This document shows, one piece after another, positions 42,621 to 49,558 of a DNA stretch of 64,000 nucleotides (the stretch's first letter is position 1; the number at the start of each line of letters is the position of its first letter). The stretch is from Haloferax gibbonsii ATCC 33959. Its GTDB lineage: Archaea > Halobacteriota > Halobacteria > Halobacteriales > Haloferacaceae. The stretch lies in NCBI RefSeq assembly GCF_000336775.1, contig NZ_AOLJ01000028.1, positions 1 through 64,000 on the forward strand, given 5' to 3'. A program made the position numbers and the translations under genes. A model generated the notes under the pieces. The model was not told where the DNA came from and ran no database searches. It saw nothing but the letters and a program-made list of their open reading frames with translations.

Positions 42621-43755
42621 CGGACGCCTCCGCGGTGGACGCGCGAGTGCCGGCCGGAGGGACGATGGTGACCTCGTCTCGGAGGACGGTCCCGACTCGC
42701 TCGACCTCCGCTTCGGTGAGGCTTGGGTGTACCGGGATGGAGAGAGCCTGCTCTGCGACCCGTTCGGCGACGGGCGCACGGGCGTCGAGGAAGTCGTAGG
42801 CGGGCTGGTCGTGGATGCACCGCGGATAGTAAATCCCGCACCCGATGCCGCGTTCGTCCAGCTGTTCGACGACCGAGTCGCGGTTGCCGACCCGAATCGT
42901 GTACTGGTGGTACGAGTGGTCGAACCCGTCGGGGACCGTCGGCGTCGCCGCGTCCGTGTCGGCCAACAGCTCGTCGAGTCGCGCCGCGTTCGAGCGACGG
43001 TTCTCGATGAAGCCGGGCAGGCGTTCGAGTTGGGCGCGACCCATCGCGGCCGCGACGCTCGTCATCCGGAAGTTGTGACCGAGCGAGACGTGACGGTACC
43101 CGTCGGTCTCCCGGCCGTGGTTGACGAAGCTCGCGGCGTTCTGTGCGACGGTCTCGTCGTCGGTGACGACCATCCCGCCTTCGCCGGTGGTCATGTTCTT
43201 CGTCGGATAAAACGAGAAGCTCGCGGCGTCGCCGAGCGACCCGACCGGCGTGTCGAAGTACTCGGCACCGTGGGCCTGCGCCGCGTCTTCGACGAGAGCC
43301 ACGTCGTAGTCGTCGGCGATGTCGCGGAGTTCGCCCATCGGCGCGGGGAGGCCGTAGAGGTGGACGACGACCATCGCCTGCACGTCCGAGTCGAGCGATT
43401 CGAGGGTCGCTTCGACCCGCTCGGGGTCGAGGTTGAACGTCTCGGGGTCGATGTCCGCGAACACCGGCTCGGCACCGGCGAACCGAATCGCGTTCGCCGT
43501 CGCGACGAACGAGAAGGGCGTCGTCAAGACGCGGTCGCCGGGGCCGACGCCGACCGCTTCGAGCGCCGTGTGCAGCGCGGTGGTCCCGTTCGACGTGGCG
43601 ACGCCGTGGTCGGCGTCGCAGTAGTCCGCGAACTCGGACTCGAACGTCCGTACCTCGGGGCCGTCCGCGATCATGCCCGACTCGACGACGGACTCGATGC
43701 GGTCGAGTTCTTCGTCACCGAGAACCGGGGAGGCGATACTGATGTCTCCAGTCAT
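42613..43755 (-). CDS. DegT/DnrJ/EryC1/StrS sugar aminotransferase (WbpE-like)
   Basis: A 380-residue PLP enzyme. Key features are SNGTTALHTALEAVGVGPGDRVLTTPFSFVATANAI, EDAAQAHGAEY and the Schiff-base Lys in SFYPTKNMTTGEGGMVV. NFRMTSVAAAMGRAQLERL and a YHQYTIRV C-domain follow. It transfers an amino group from glutamate to a keto-sugar nucleotide, here probably the 3-keto intermediate made by the downstream oxidoreductase. It follows a 29-codon ORF with an ATGA overlap. The promoter is 140 nt upstream. Confidence 0.92.
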   Translation of the reverse strand: MTGDISIASPVLGDEELDRIESVVESGMIADGPEVRTFESEFADYCDADHGVATSNGTTALHTALEAVGVGPGDRVLTTPFSFVATANAIRFAGAEPVFADIDPETFNLDPERVEATLESLDSDVQAMVVVHLYGLPAPMGELRDIADDYDVALVEDAAQAHGAEYFDTPVGSLGDAASFSFYPTKNMTTGEGGMVVTDDETVAQNAASFVNHGRETDGYRHVSLGHNFRMTSVAAAMGRAQLERLPGFIENRRSNAARLDELLADTDAATPTVPDGFDHSYHQYTIRVGNRDSVVEQLDERGIGCGIYYPRCIHDQPAYDFLDARAPVAERVAEQALSIPVHPSLTEAEVERVGTVLRDEVTIVPPAGTRASTAEASDD

Positions 43756-43841
43756 CGGCGTCGTCCTCCGCGCGTCGGAGCAGCCGCGCCGTGAAGCGCC
43801 GAACAGTCGCGTCGATAGTCGCTTGGGTGTGTGCGTCTCAT
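43752..43841 (-). CDS. Short leader-like ORF (29 residues) before the aminotransferase
   Basis: The ATG at 43841 opens a 29-codon Arg-rich frame whose TGA overlaps the aminotransferase ATG (ATGA). It begins about 27 nt after the predicted transcription start. GGAGG, the likely ribosome site of the aminotransferase, lies inside it. It is probably a coupling or leader ORF rather than a functional protein. Confidence 0.3.
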   Translation of the reverse strand: MRRTHPSDYRRDCSALHGAAAPTRGGRRR

Positions 43842-43891
43842 AGCATGTCCTGCGGTCCTGCGACCGCTGTCGAGTGCCAGACACCAGGAAC

Positions 43892-43913
43892 CCATTATTA
43901 TGGTTTAGATAAG
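43892..43913 (-). promoter_or_regulatory. CTTA/ATAATAA-type promoter of the aminotransferase-oxidoreductase operon
   Basis: The minus strand reads CTTA (43913-43910), 7 nt, then CATAATAATGG. Predicted start is near 43868, giving a leader of about 113 nt. Confidence 0.78.
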
Positions 43914-43970
43914 CCCACAGCGCCACTGAAGCGTCGATTCCAGCGATTCAGTGGGGCGGGACACCGTAGT

Positions 43971-43980
43971 TTTATTTTTA
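43971..43980 (+). promoter_or_regulatory. TATA box of the second membrane-HTH gene
   Basis: TTTATTTTTA ends 25 nt before the ATG at 44005. It is a conventional TATA box, not the CTTA class. Confidence 0.6.
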
Positions 43981-44004
43981 TAGATTACATAGTCGAGCAC
44001 GTCA

Positions 44005-44613
44005 ATGGCACCATCGTGGGCACCGGGCGGCCCCGACGACACCGGAGAGCAACCTGGACCATCACTCGACGACAGACCCGGTCTCGGCGGTGTCACCGAA
44101 TCTCGACGACGGGACACCATCGTTTCGCTCGTGAACGAGCGTTCCGAGACGCCGTACACCGTCGGCGAGCTGACCGTCGCGCTCTCGGAGTGGTTCCAAG
44201 ACGAGACGGACGGGATGGTCCCGACGGACGAGGAGATACACAGCGTGCTCTTCGACTTCGACCTGCCGCGACTCGACGCCGACGGTCGTCTCGTCTTCCA
44301 CCGCGAGACCGGGCGCGTCTTTTCGCCGACCCACGACGGTGCCCACGCGACTCGCGCGTCGAGCGAGCTGAACGCGGGTTCGACCGTCGATAACGCGGGA
44401 GACACGAACCGCGGTTCGGTCGCGCCCGAGCCGACTGACGACCGAGTGACGGTCTCGCGAAAGCGGTTAGTGAACGTCGCCGTCATCCTGGTTGGCGTCG
44501 CCGGCGTCGCCGTCACCGCATCGAGCGTGAGTCCACTGGACACGTCTTTCGCCCTCGTCCCCGCCGCGCTCGTCGTCCTCTTTTTCGGCTATCGCGCGCT
44601 CACCGAGGAGTGA
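44005..44613 (+). CDS. Membrane-anchored HTH protein (second DUF7344-like)
   Basis: A 202-residue protein. A Pro/Gly-rich N-terminus precedes a winged-helix-like domain (about 33-115: SRRRDTIVSLVNERSETPYTVGELTVALSEWF, then VLFDFDLPRLDADGRLVFHRETGRV). A linker and two C-terminal membrane helices (about 155-198) follow. It has the same architecture as the 40.8 kb gene but is divergent in sequence. It is a probable membrane-tethered regulator, divergent from the aminotransferase operon. Confidence 0.8.
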   Translation: MAPSWAPGGPDDTGEQPGPSLDDRPGLGGVTESRRRDTIVSLVNERSETPYTVGELTVALSEWFQDETDGMVPTDEEIHSVLFDFDLPRLDADGRLVFHRETGRVFSPTHDGAHATRASSELNAGSTVDNAGDTNRGSVAPEPTDDRVTVSRKRLVNVAVILVGVAGVAVTASSVSPLDTSFALVPAALVVLFFGYRALTEE

Positions 44614-44812
44614 CGCCAGCGAATCCCTGAGCAGTCGAACGGTTCGTCTCGCGGCACTATTTCGCTCGGCTTACCGAGGCTGTAACGCCGGCCGACGCCG
44701 AGCCGACCGCAGAGAGTTCGGTGAAGTGACAACAGGATATTATGAATGCGCCGTCTGTTCCGTTTCAGTTACAGCCTGAATAAGGATATGCCGATGCGCA
44801 CAATCCACGACC

Positions 44813-44896
44813 ATGCCTCGTGGACACGTAACAAGCGGGACAGAGACGCCGAGCGGGACAGAGACGCCAATCGCTGCCCCTGAGGAGGTTCGGTAG
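44813..44896 (+). CDS. Short ORF (27 residues) with in-frame tandem repeat
   Basis: The ATG at 44813 opens a 27-codon frame containing SGTETP twice, encoded by an 18-bp tandem repeat at 44834-44868. It stops 3 nt before the ATG of the next small gene, whose GGAGG ribosome site lies within its last codons. An alternative overlapping frame from 44788 is also open, so the coding frame is uncertain. Confidence 0.25.
   Translation: MPRGHVTSGTETPSGTETPIAAPEEVR
44834..44868 (+). repeat. 18-bp tandem repeat, two copies
   Basis: AGCGGGACAGAGACGCC repeats with one G spacer at 44834-44851 and 44852-44868. The unit is a multiple of three and sits inside the short ORF. Confidence 0.8.
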
Positions 44897-44899
44897 GCG

Positions 44900-45061
44900 A
44901 TGCTCACGGGAGAATTCGCCGCGGTGAGCGCACTGTTCGTCGGCCTCGCGGTCGTCACGTCGGGGTTGGGCCACGTGAACCGCGTCGGACCGTCGTACGT
45001 CCGAGCGCGCCAGCTCGTGTTCCTGTTCATGCTGTTCGGGACGGTCACGCTCGCGCTGTGA
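44900..45061 (+). CDS. 53-residue small membrane protein
   Basis: The ATG at 44900 is preceded by GAGGAGG about 12 nt upstream. The product has two hydrophobic segments (FAAVSALFVGLAVVTSGLG and LVFLFMLFGTVTLAL) separated by a basic loop (RVGPSYVRARQ), which predicts a two-helix hairpin. It is convergent with the wHTH gene. It resembles haloarchaeal small membrane proteins that accompany HTH regulators, but I cannot assign a family. Confidence 0.5.
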   Translation: MLTGEFAAVSALFVGLAVVTSGLGHVNRVGPSYVRARQLVFLFMLFGTVTLAL

Positions 45062-45186
45062 ATCGCGACAGTGGGACTTCGCCCGGTCCGCAATCGAGTC
45101 TCACGTCGGCGTCCTCGTCGCGTCTGTGCGCGGGGGCGCGCCCTCACGGCACGCTCCACGGCGAGTCGACCGAGCGGTCGAATCGG

Positions 45187-45666
45187 CTACTCGTCGTCCT
45201 GCGGGAGGACGACGCACTTCCCCGACCCGAGTTGGAAGCGCTCGATTCGCCCCTGCGTCTCCATCCGACACAGCGTTCGGCTGATCGTGGAGTCGGACCA
45301 CCGCGTCCGCTCGACCAACTGCGACTGCGGCAGTCGGCCGCCCTCGACGATGAGCAGTTGAAGGATTCGGCGCTCGGAGTTGAGCAGTTCGGGGTCGACG
45401 CCGAGAAGCCCGTGATTCGCGTCGGGGGCGGACGACACGTATCTCTCTGAATACGGGGACGCGTCCACCGAATCAGTGGTCGGTTGCCCACCGTTTCTGC
45501 GGCCGGAGCGGTTCGAGAGGGACACAACGAGGCGGATGAACGCGTGCCAGTAGGCCGCGAAACGCGAGGCGATGGCTCGTCGATACCCGAGCGCACCACC
45601 TCCCGCTCCGGTGGTGCCCGCCGCGGTCCCGGCCAAGTGGGTGTCGTCGTTACTGCGGTCCGCCAT
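45187..45666 (-). CDS. Winged-helix regulator related to the TSP3-wHTH protein
   Basis: A 159-residue protein. A poorly conserved N-terminus contains a weakly hydrophobic stretch (AIASRFAAYWHAFIRLVVSL), possibly membrane-associated. The C-terminal wHTH (about 95-152: ERRILQLLIVEGGRLPQSQLVERTRWSDSTISRTLCRMETQGRIERFQLG) matches the cytoplasmic domain encoded at 39.1 kb in length and key residues. It probably binds DNA. A TACAAAAAG box lies at the expected -27. Confidence 0.82.
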   Translation of the reverse strand: MADRSNDDTHLAGTAAGTTGAGGGALGYRRAIASRFAAYWHAFIRLVVSLSNRSGRRNGGQPTTDSVDASPYSERYVSSAPDANHGLLGVDPELLNSERRILQLLIVEGGRLPQSQLVERTRWSDSTISRTLCRMETQGRIERFQLGSGKCVVLPQDDE

Positions 45667-45688
45667 AGCTCACTATCTGTTCCTCATC

Positions 45689-45697
45689 TTTTTGTAC
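45689..45697 (-). promoter_or_regulatory. TATA box of the wHTH gene
   Basis: The minus strand reads TACAAAAAG, centred about 26 nt before the ATG at 45666. Confidence 0.55.
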
Positions 45698-46050
45698 GTG
45701 TTACCAACGTGGTTAGGGATGCGTTCTGTGTCATAGATTGCGGTAACGGTACTCGGCTGGTTCGGTCGCCGGATAGCCGGCGGCTCGTCGATGTCGATGT
45801 CGATATCGAGGGCGGGAACGAGTGCCCGTCGCGCCGAGCGTTCGACGGCGGTGGAAGCGCCGGGACGTGGGACGCAACCGATGGGACGCGCAGGTCCCGG
45901 AGCCGACAGAACAGAGCGCGCAGTCGGTCGTGGGACCGACTGCTCGGCGAGGGGTCACAGCGTACGACTCTGTCGTTCACACCGAGTACTCATTCCAACA
46001 GTTGTTACCTCGACTAGACCCCTCGTCTTATCGGTTGCAAGTGCAAGCAA
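45698..46050. other. Intergenic region without a gene
   Basis: About 350 bp between the two regulator genes. It contains a GTCGAT microrepeat near 45788-45812 but no ORF with coding character, no CTTA-class site and no RNA gene I recognise. Confidence 0.45.
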
Positions 46051-46719
46051 CTAATAGGGGAGACTCGGAGGTGGCCGCTCGACGAGCGCCCTCCGAATCA
46101 GCCGCTCGTGACCGCGTCGGAGTCGCTGCGAGGTCGCCTGGTGGGTGACACCGAACGCGTTCGAGAGCTCCCTGATACCCGAATCGCGGGGAACGCTGTA
46201 GTACCCCTGTCGGAACGCGGTGACGAGGGTGCGGTACTGCCGGTCGGTCAGCCCGAACCGCGTCGGGTCCTCGAGGTTCTCGGGCGACCGAAGCCGTTCG
46301 ACGTCGAACTCCGTTCCGGTGCGTCGCCATCCGTCGCCGAGCGACCCGATCGAGTCGCGGTCGTGGGCGAAGACGCGGACCACCCACTCACCGTCTCGGC
46401 CGTGGGCGTCGAGAACGCTGAGGCCGCCGTCGACGAACAGTTGCATGAACTCGTCGGCGAGCGGTCTGAGGCTCAGGCGGTAGACGCCGCCGTGGGACGA
46501 CGGGGCGAACGGTGCGACCGACCCGACGCTCGGGTCGTCACGAAGCGACGACGCAATCTGCGCTGGGTCGTCACTCCGGACCCACAGCAGCGGCGAGAGC
46601 GTGGGCCCATCGAGTTGCACGGAGCGAACCAGACGCGCCTCGGTGATGGAACTGCGTGAGAGGACATCATCGAGAACGAACGCGGACGCCGGGATTCGAA
46701 GTGTAATGATGGCGCTCAC
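46051..46719 (-). CDS. HTH-10 (bacterio-opsin activator-type) regulator, GTG start
   Basis: A 222-residue protein. The N-terminal sensor region runs SAIITLRIPASAFVLDDVLSRSSITEARL to about residue 155. The C-terminal HTH-10 domain is FGLTDRQYRTLVTAFRQGYYSVPRDSGIRELSNAFGVTHQATSQRLRRGHERLIRRALV. No ATG precedes the conserved start. The GTG at 46719 lies 27 nt after the CTTA-class box, which fixes it as a leaderless GTG start; the longer frame to 46926 runs through the promoter. It is a candidate regulator of the region. Confidence 0.85.
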   Translation of the reverse strand: MSAIITLRIPASAFVLDDVLSRSSITEARLVRSVQLDGPTLSPLLWVRSDDPAQIASSLRDDPSVGSVAPFAPSSHGGVYRLSLRPLADEFMQLFVDGGLSVLDAHGRDGEWVVRVFAHDRDSIGSLGDGWRRTGTEFDVERLRSPENLEDPTRFGLTDRQYRTLVTAFRQGYYSVPRDSGIRELSNAFGVTHQATSQRLRRGHERLIRRALVERPPPSLPY

Positions 46720-46743
46720 GACCGACCACAGGAACCGCCCGGA

Positions 46744-46764
46744 CCTTATTATCCGGGCGGTAAG
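46744..46764 (-). promoter_or_regulatory. CTTA/ATAATAA-type promoter of the second HTH-10 gene
   Basis: The minus strand reads CTTA (46764-46761), 7 nt, then GATAATAAGG. The box ends 27 nt before the GTG at 46719. Confidence 0.78.
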
Positions 46765-46766
46765 GG

Positions 46767-47600
46767 TTACGCGTCGGCGGACCGGCGGCCGACGAGCCAA
46801 TCGCCGAACGCGACGCTGCCGACTCCGAGGACGACGCCGGCGACGACGTCGGTCCCCCAGTGAATCCCGAGGTACATCGTCGAGAAGGCGACCGCGGCGG
46901 CGAGCACCGACGCGACGACGGCCCACGCGGGGTACGTCTCCCGCGTCCGAATCGCAATCGCCGCCGCCGAGACCGAAAGCGACGTGTGAAGCGACGGGAA
47001 CACGTTCGTGTTCACGTTCACCTCGCCGGTGAGTATCTGCGTCTGCGGGTAGGTGCTGTACAGAAGCGACTCGACCTGTCCCGGCAGGAGGTTACGGGGA
47101 CCGTAGGAGATAAACAGGACGTAGCAGGTCAGGCCGATGGCGTAGTTCGCCGCGTACGTGACCGCGGTGAGTTTCAGCGGTCGCTCGTCGGCCGCCGCGA
47201 AGTACGCGACGAACGGGAACGTGAGCAGGAAGACGTACCCCGAGAGGTACACGGTCGAGAGGACGGCGGTGAGCGCCGGCGTCGCGAGCGACTGAACGTG
47301 CTGGACGAAGTTCCCCTCGATAGCGTAGATGACGCCGGTGGCGTTCCAGCCCAGCGCCCACGACACTTCCGGGCCGACGCCGCGGGCGACCTTGTTCACG
47401 AGGAGAACGACCGCCAGCAGACCGAGGTACGGCGCGGCCTCGCGCAAGCGGTCGCTCCCCGACCCGCACGCCGCCGCGAGACGCGACGGGCCGACGATAG
47501 CGAGCGTTGCGAGCGCCAACGCGACAGCCGCGCCGCCGAGCACGCGGGCGAGAACCGCGACGAGCGGTGAGAAGCCTATCGAGGACTGAGCGGAAATCAT
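46767..47600 (-). CDS. PAP2-superfamily membrane phosphatase / phosphotransferase
   Basis: A 277-residue protein with about seven membrane helices. The PAP2 active-site motifs are in the last third: PSLHTSLSVSAAAIA (catalytic His) and STMYLGIHWGTDVVAGVVLG (nucleophilic His and Asp). An upstream YGPRNLLPGQ resembles the Ipt1/Aur1 subgroup. It probably dephosphorylates polyprenyl pyrophosphate, recycling the glycan carrier, or transfers a lipid-linked head group. It overlaps the upstream binding-protein gene by ATGA. Confidence 0.85.
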   Translation of the reverse strand: MISAQSSIGFSPLVAVLARVLGGAAVALALATLAIVGPSRLAAACGSGSDRLREAAPYLGLLAVVLLVNKVARGVGPEVSWALGWNATGVIYAIEGNFVQHVQSLATPALTAVLSTVYLSGYVFLLTFPFVAYFAAADERPLKLTAVTYAANYAIGLTCYVLFISYGPRNLLPGQVESLLYSTYPQTQILTGEVNVNTNVFPSLHTSLSVSAAAIAIRTRETYPAWAVVASVLAAAVAFSTMYLGIHWGTDVVAGVVLGVGSVAFGDWLVGRRSADA

Positions 47601-49495
47601 TCTTGAATGAGGAGGTCGCCGTCGCCCGAGTAGGCGTATCCCGCGTCTTCGAACACCGACCGCGCTCGCTCCGCGTCGAGCGTGCCGGTCCCCGAGTCGC
47701 CGACGAACTCGAGTTCGGACACGGCCTCGTCCCACGCATCACCCGCTGGGACGTACGTCGTCGCGACCAGCGGTGACGACGCCGGTTCGGTCTCGCCGTC
47801 GAACACCGAATCCACGAGGAACTCGCGGTCGACGAGCCGGGCGACCGCCCGTCGGAACCGGGGGTTCATGAACGGCGGCCGTCGGTGGTTGTAGCCGACG
47901 TGATAGCACCACTCGGGCCGGCTGGTGCGAACGGAGATTCCGGGTTCGTCCGCCGCGGCCGCCCTCGAATCGGCCGACAGCGAGTTCGCCGTCGCGTCGA
48001 CGGCGTCGGTCGCGAGCAGTTCGACGGCGGCGCCGTCGGAGGGAACGACGTCGAACCGCAGCGAGTCGAACGAGAAGCCGCCGTCGAACCGGGACAGTCG
48101 GCCGTCGAGCGCGTCGTCGGCGAGGAAGTGGTCCTCGAACGGTTCCATCGAAACCGACTCTCTGGCCGTCGTTCCCGTCACGCGGAGCGGTCCGCTTCCG
48201 ACCGGGTCGAGGTTGTTCCGGACGAGCGCCTCGGTGACGTGGCCGCCGTCGAGCCACGAGGCGCTCGTCGGGCGGGCGAACGGCTCCCAGACGTGTTCGG
48301 GGAGCACCGGAATCGTCAGCGCGCGCGCCGCGACCGGTTCGCTCACGTCGCCGAACCGAATCGTCACCTCGCGGTCGGACGCGGCGTCGACCGACTCGAC
48401 GAGCGAGGCGCGGCCGCGGTATCGCGGCGACGGGACCGGCTGGTCGAGCGAGCCGAGTGCCGTGTCGGAGATGAACCGGAAGGTGAACGCCACGTCCGCC
48501 GCCGTTATCGGCTCGCCGTCGTGCCACGCGAGGTCGTCGCGGAGCCGGACCGAAAGCGTCGTATCGTCCCCGTCGGCCCACTCCCACGACGCGGCCATCC
48601 ACGGCCGCATCCGGTCGTAGACCGGACGACCCAACGAGTCGTAGACGAGGTCGAGGAGCGTCCCGTCCGACCGAAACGGCGTCGAAAGCGGGTTGAGGTT
48701 CTCCGTCGGACGCGAGTCGCCTATCGTCATTCGGAGTTCGTTTTCGGGGGTCGGTTCGTCGGTCGTCGTCGCGGGCGTCGAGGTCGGGGCGGGCGTCGAG
48801 GTCGTCGCTGACGTCGACTGCTCGGTCGGGGCGGGCGTCGCCGACGGCGTGACCGTCGACTCGGTCCGCGAGGCGGTCGCCGTGGTGGTGACAGCCCTCG
48901 CACCGAGGTATCCCGTGAGGCTGTGGATTCCAACGCCGTCGGGCCAGTCGACCCGCACCGGCCGCGTCGCCTGAGCCGGGGCGGGGGCCGCGACGGGCGT
49001 GAACGGTTGGGCCTCCACGACGCGCCGTTGAATCTCCGCGAGCGTCGCGGCGCGGACGGAACCGGTCTCGGTCCGCTGTCGCTCCAGAAGCGAGTCCAAC
49101 GACAGGTCGCCGTATCCGAACGGGTTTTGCCAGCCGCGGCCCGGACCGTAGCGAGAGTGGAGCAGGGGACGGAGGAAGTCCGGGTCGCGCCGGAGCAGCA
49201 GCCGGGAGACGTAGATATCGAAGTCGTGGTTCGAGAGCACGTCGCGGAGGAGTTCCTCCCGGCTCATCGGGACCACGGTCGCCGCGACGCCGACCGTCTG
49301 GAGGCGGGTGGCGAGGTAGCGGGCGAGCCTCGTCGCCGTCGCGTCGGTGTCCGCGGGAACGGTCTTGATAGAGAGCGAAAGCGGCGTCCGCTCGTCGCGC
49401 GAGACCGTCGATTCGAGCTGCCGGACGCACCCGCTGGTCAGGCCCGCGCCTGCGAGCGCCAAAACCGACCGTCTAGAGAGCCGTGTTGATGACAT
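47597..49495 (-). CDS. Circularly permuted family 5 (oligopeptide-type) solute-binding lipoprotein
   Basis: A 632-residue protein with a Tat-like signal (LSRRSVLALAG) and lipobox TSGC (Cys23). Residues 37-200 correspond to the C-terminal lobe of family 5 binding proteins: LSIKTVPADTDATATRLARYL, FDIYVSRLLLRRDPDFLRPLLHSRYG, NPFGYGDLSLDSLLERQR, QRRVVEAQPFTPV. A Thr/Ser/Pro linker (about 202-252) follows. Residues 255-632 are the family's N-terminal part: TENLNPLSTPF, LLDLVYDSLGRPVYD, WHDGEPITAADVAFTFRF, ending DAERARSVFEDAGYAYSGDGDLL. In ordinary members that last sequence immediately precedes the segment found here at residue 37. No permease or ATPase genes adjoin it. Confidence 0.85.
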   Translation of the reverse strand: MSSTRLSRRSVLALAGAGLTSGCVRQLESTVSRDERTPLSLSIKTVPADTDATATRLARYLATRLQTVGVAATVVPMSREELLRDVLSNHDFDIYVSRLLLRRDPDFLRPLLHSRYGPGRGWQNPFGYGDLSLDSLLERQRTETGSVRAATLAEIQRRVVEAQPFTPVAAPAPAQATRPVRVDWPDGVGIHSLTGYLGARAVTTTATASRTESTVTPSATPAPTEQSTSATTSTPAPTSTPATTTDEPTPENELRMTIGDSRPTENLNPLSTPFRSDGTLLDLVYDSLGRPVYDRMRPWMAASWEWADGDDTTLSVRLRDDLAWHDGEPITAADVAFTFRFISDTALGSLDQPVPSPRYRGRASLVESVDAASDREVTIRFGDVSEPVAARALTIPVLPEHVWEPFARPTSASWLDGGHVTEALVRNNLDPVGSGPLRVTGTTARESVSMEPFEDHFLADDALDGRLSRFDGGFSFDSLRFDVVPSDGAAVELLATDAVDATANSLSADSRAAAADEPGISVRTSRPEWCYHVGYNHRRPPFMNPRFRRAVARLVDREFLVDSVFDGETEPASSPLVATTYVPAGDAWDEAVSELEFVGDSGTGTLDAERARSVFEDAGYAYSGDGDLLIQE

Positions 49496-49533
49496 GTACG
49501 GGAGGGCAGGTAACTGTCTTCGAGCGCGGTGTC

Positions 49534-49553
49534 GTTATTATCCGGGGGCTAAG
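49534..49553 (-). promoter_or_regulatory. CTTA/ATAATAA-type promoter of the permuted binding-protein operon
   Basis: The minus strand reads CTTA (49553-49550), 7 nt, then GATAATAAC. The box ends 40 nt before the ATG at 49495. Confidence 0.75.
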
Positions 49554-49558
49554 AGCGC

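Noticed and set aside
43756-43926. Upstream extension of the aminotransferase
   Set aside because: It crosses the promoter box and has no DegT-family sequence; the conserved fold begins at 43755.
46720-46926. Upstream extension of the HTH-10 gene
   Set aside because: It would cross the CTTA-class promoter and the end of the PAP2 gene; the GTG at 46719 sits exactly 27 nt after the box.
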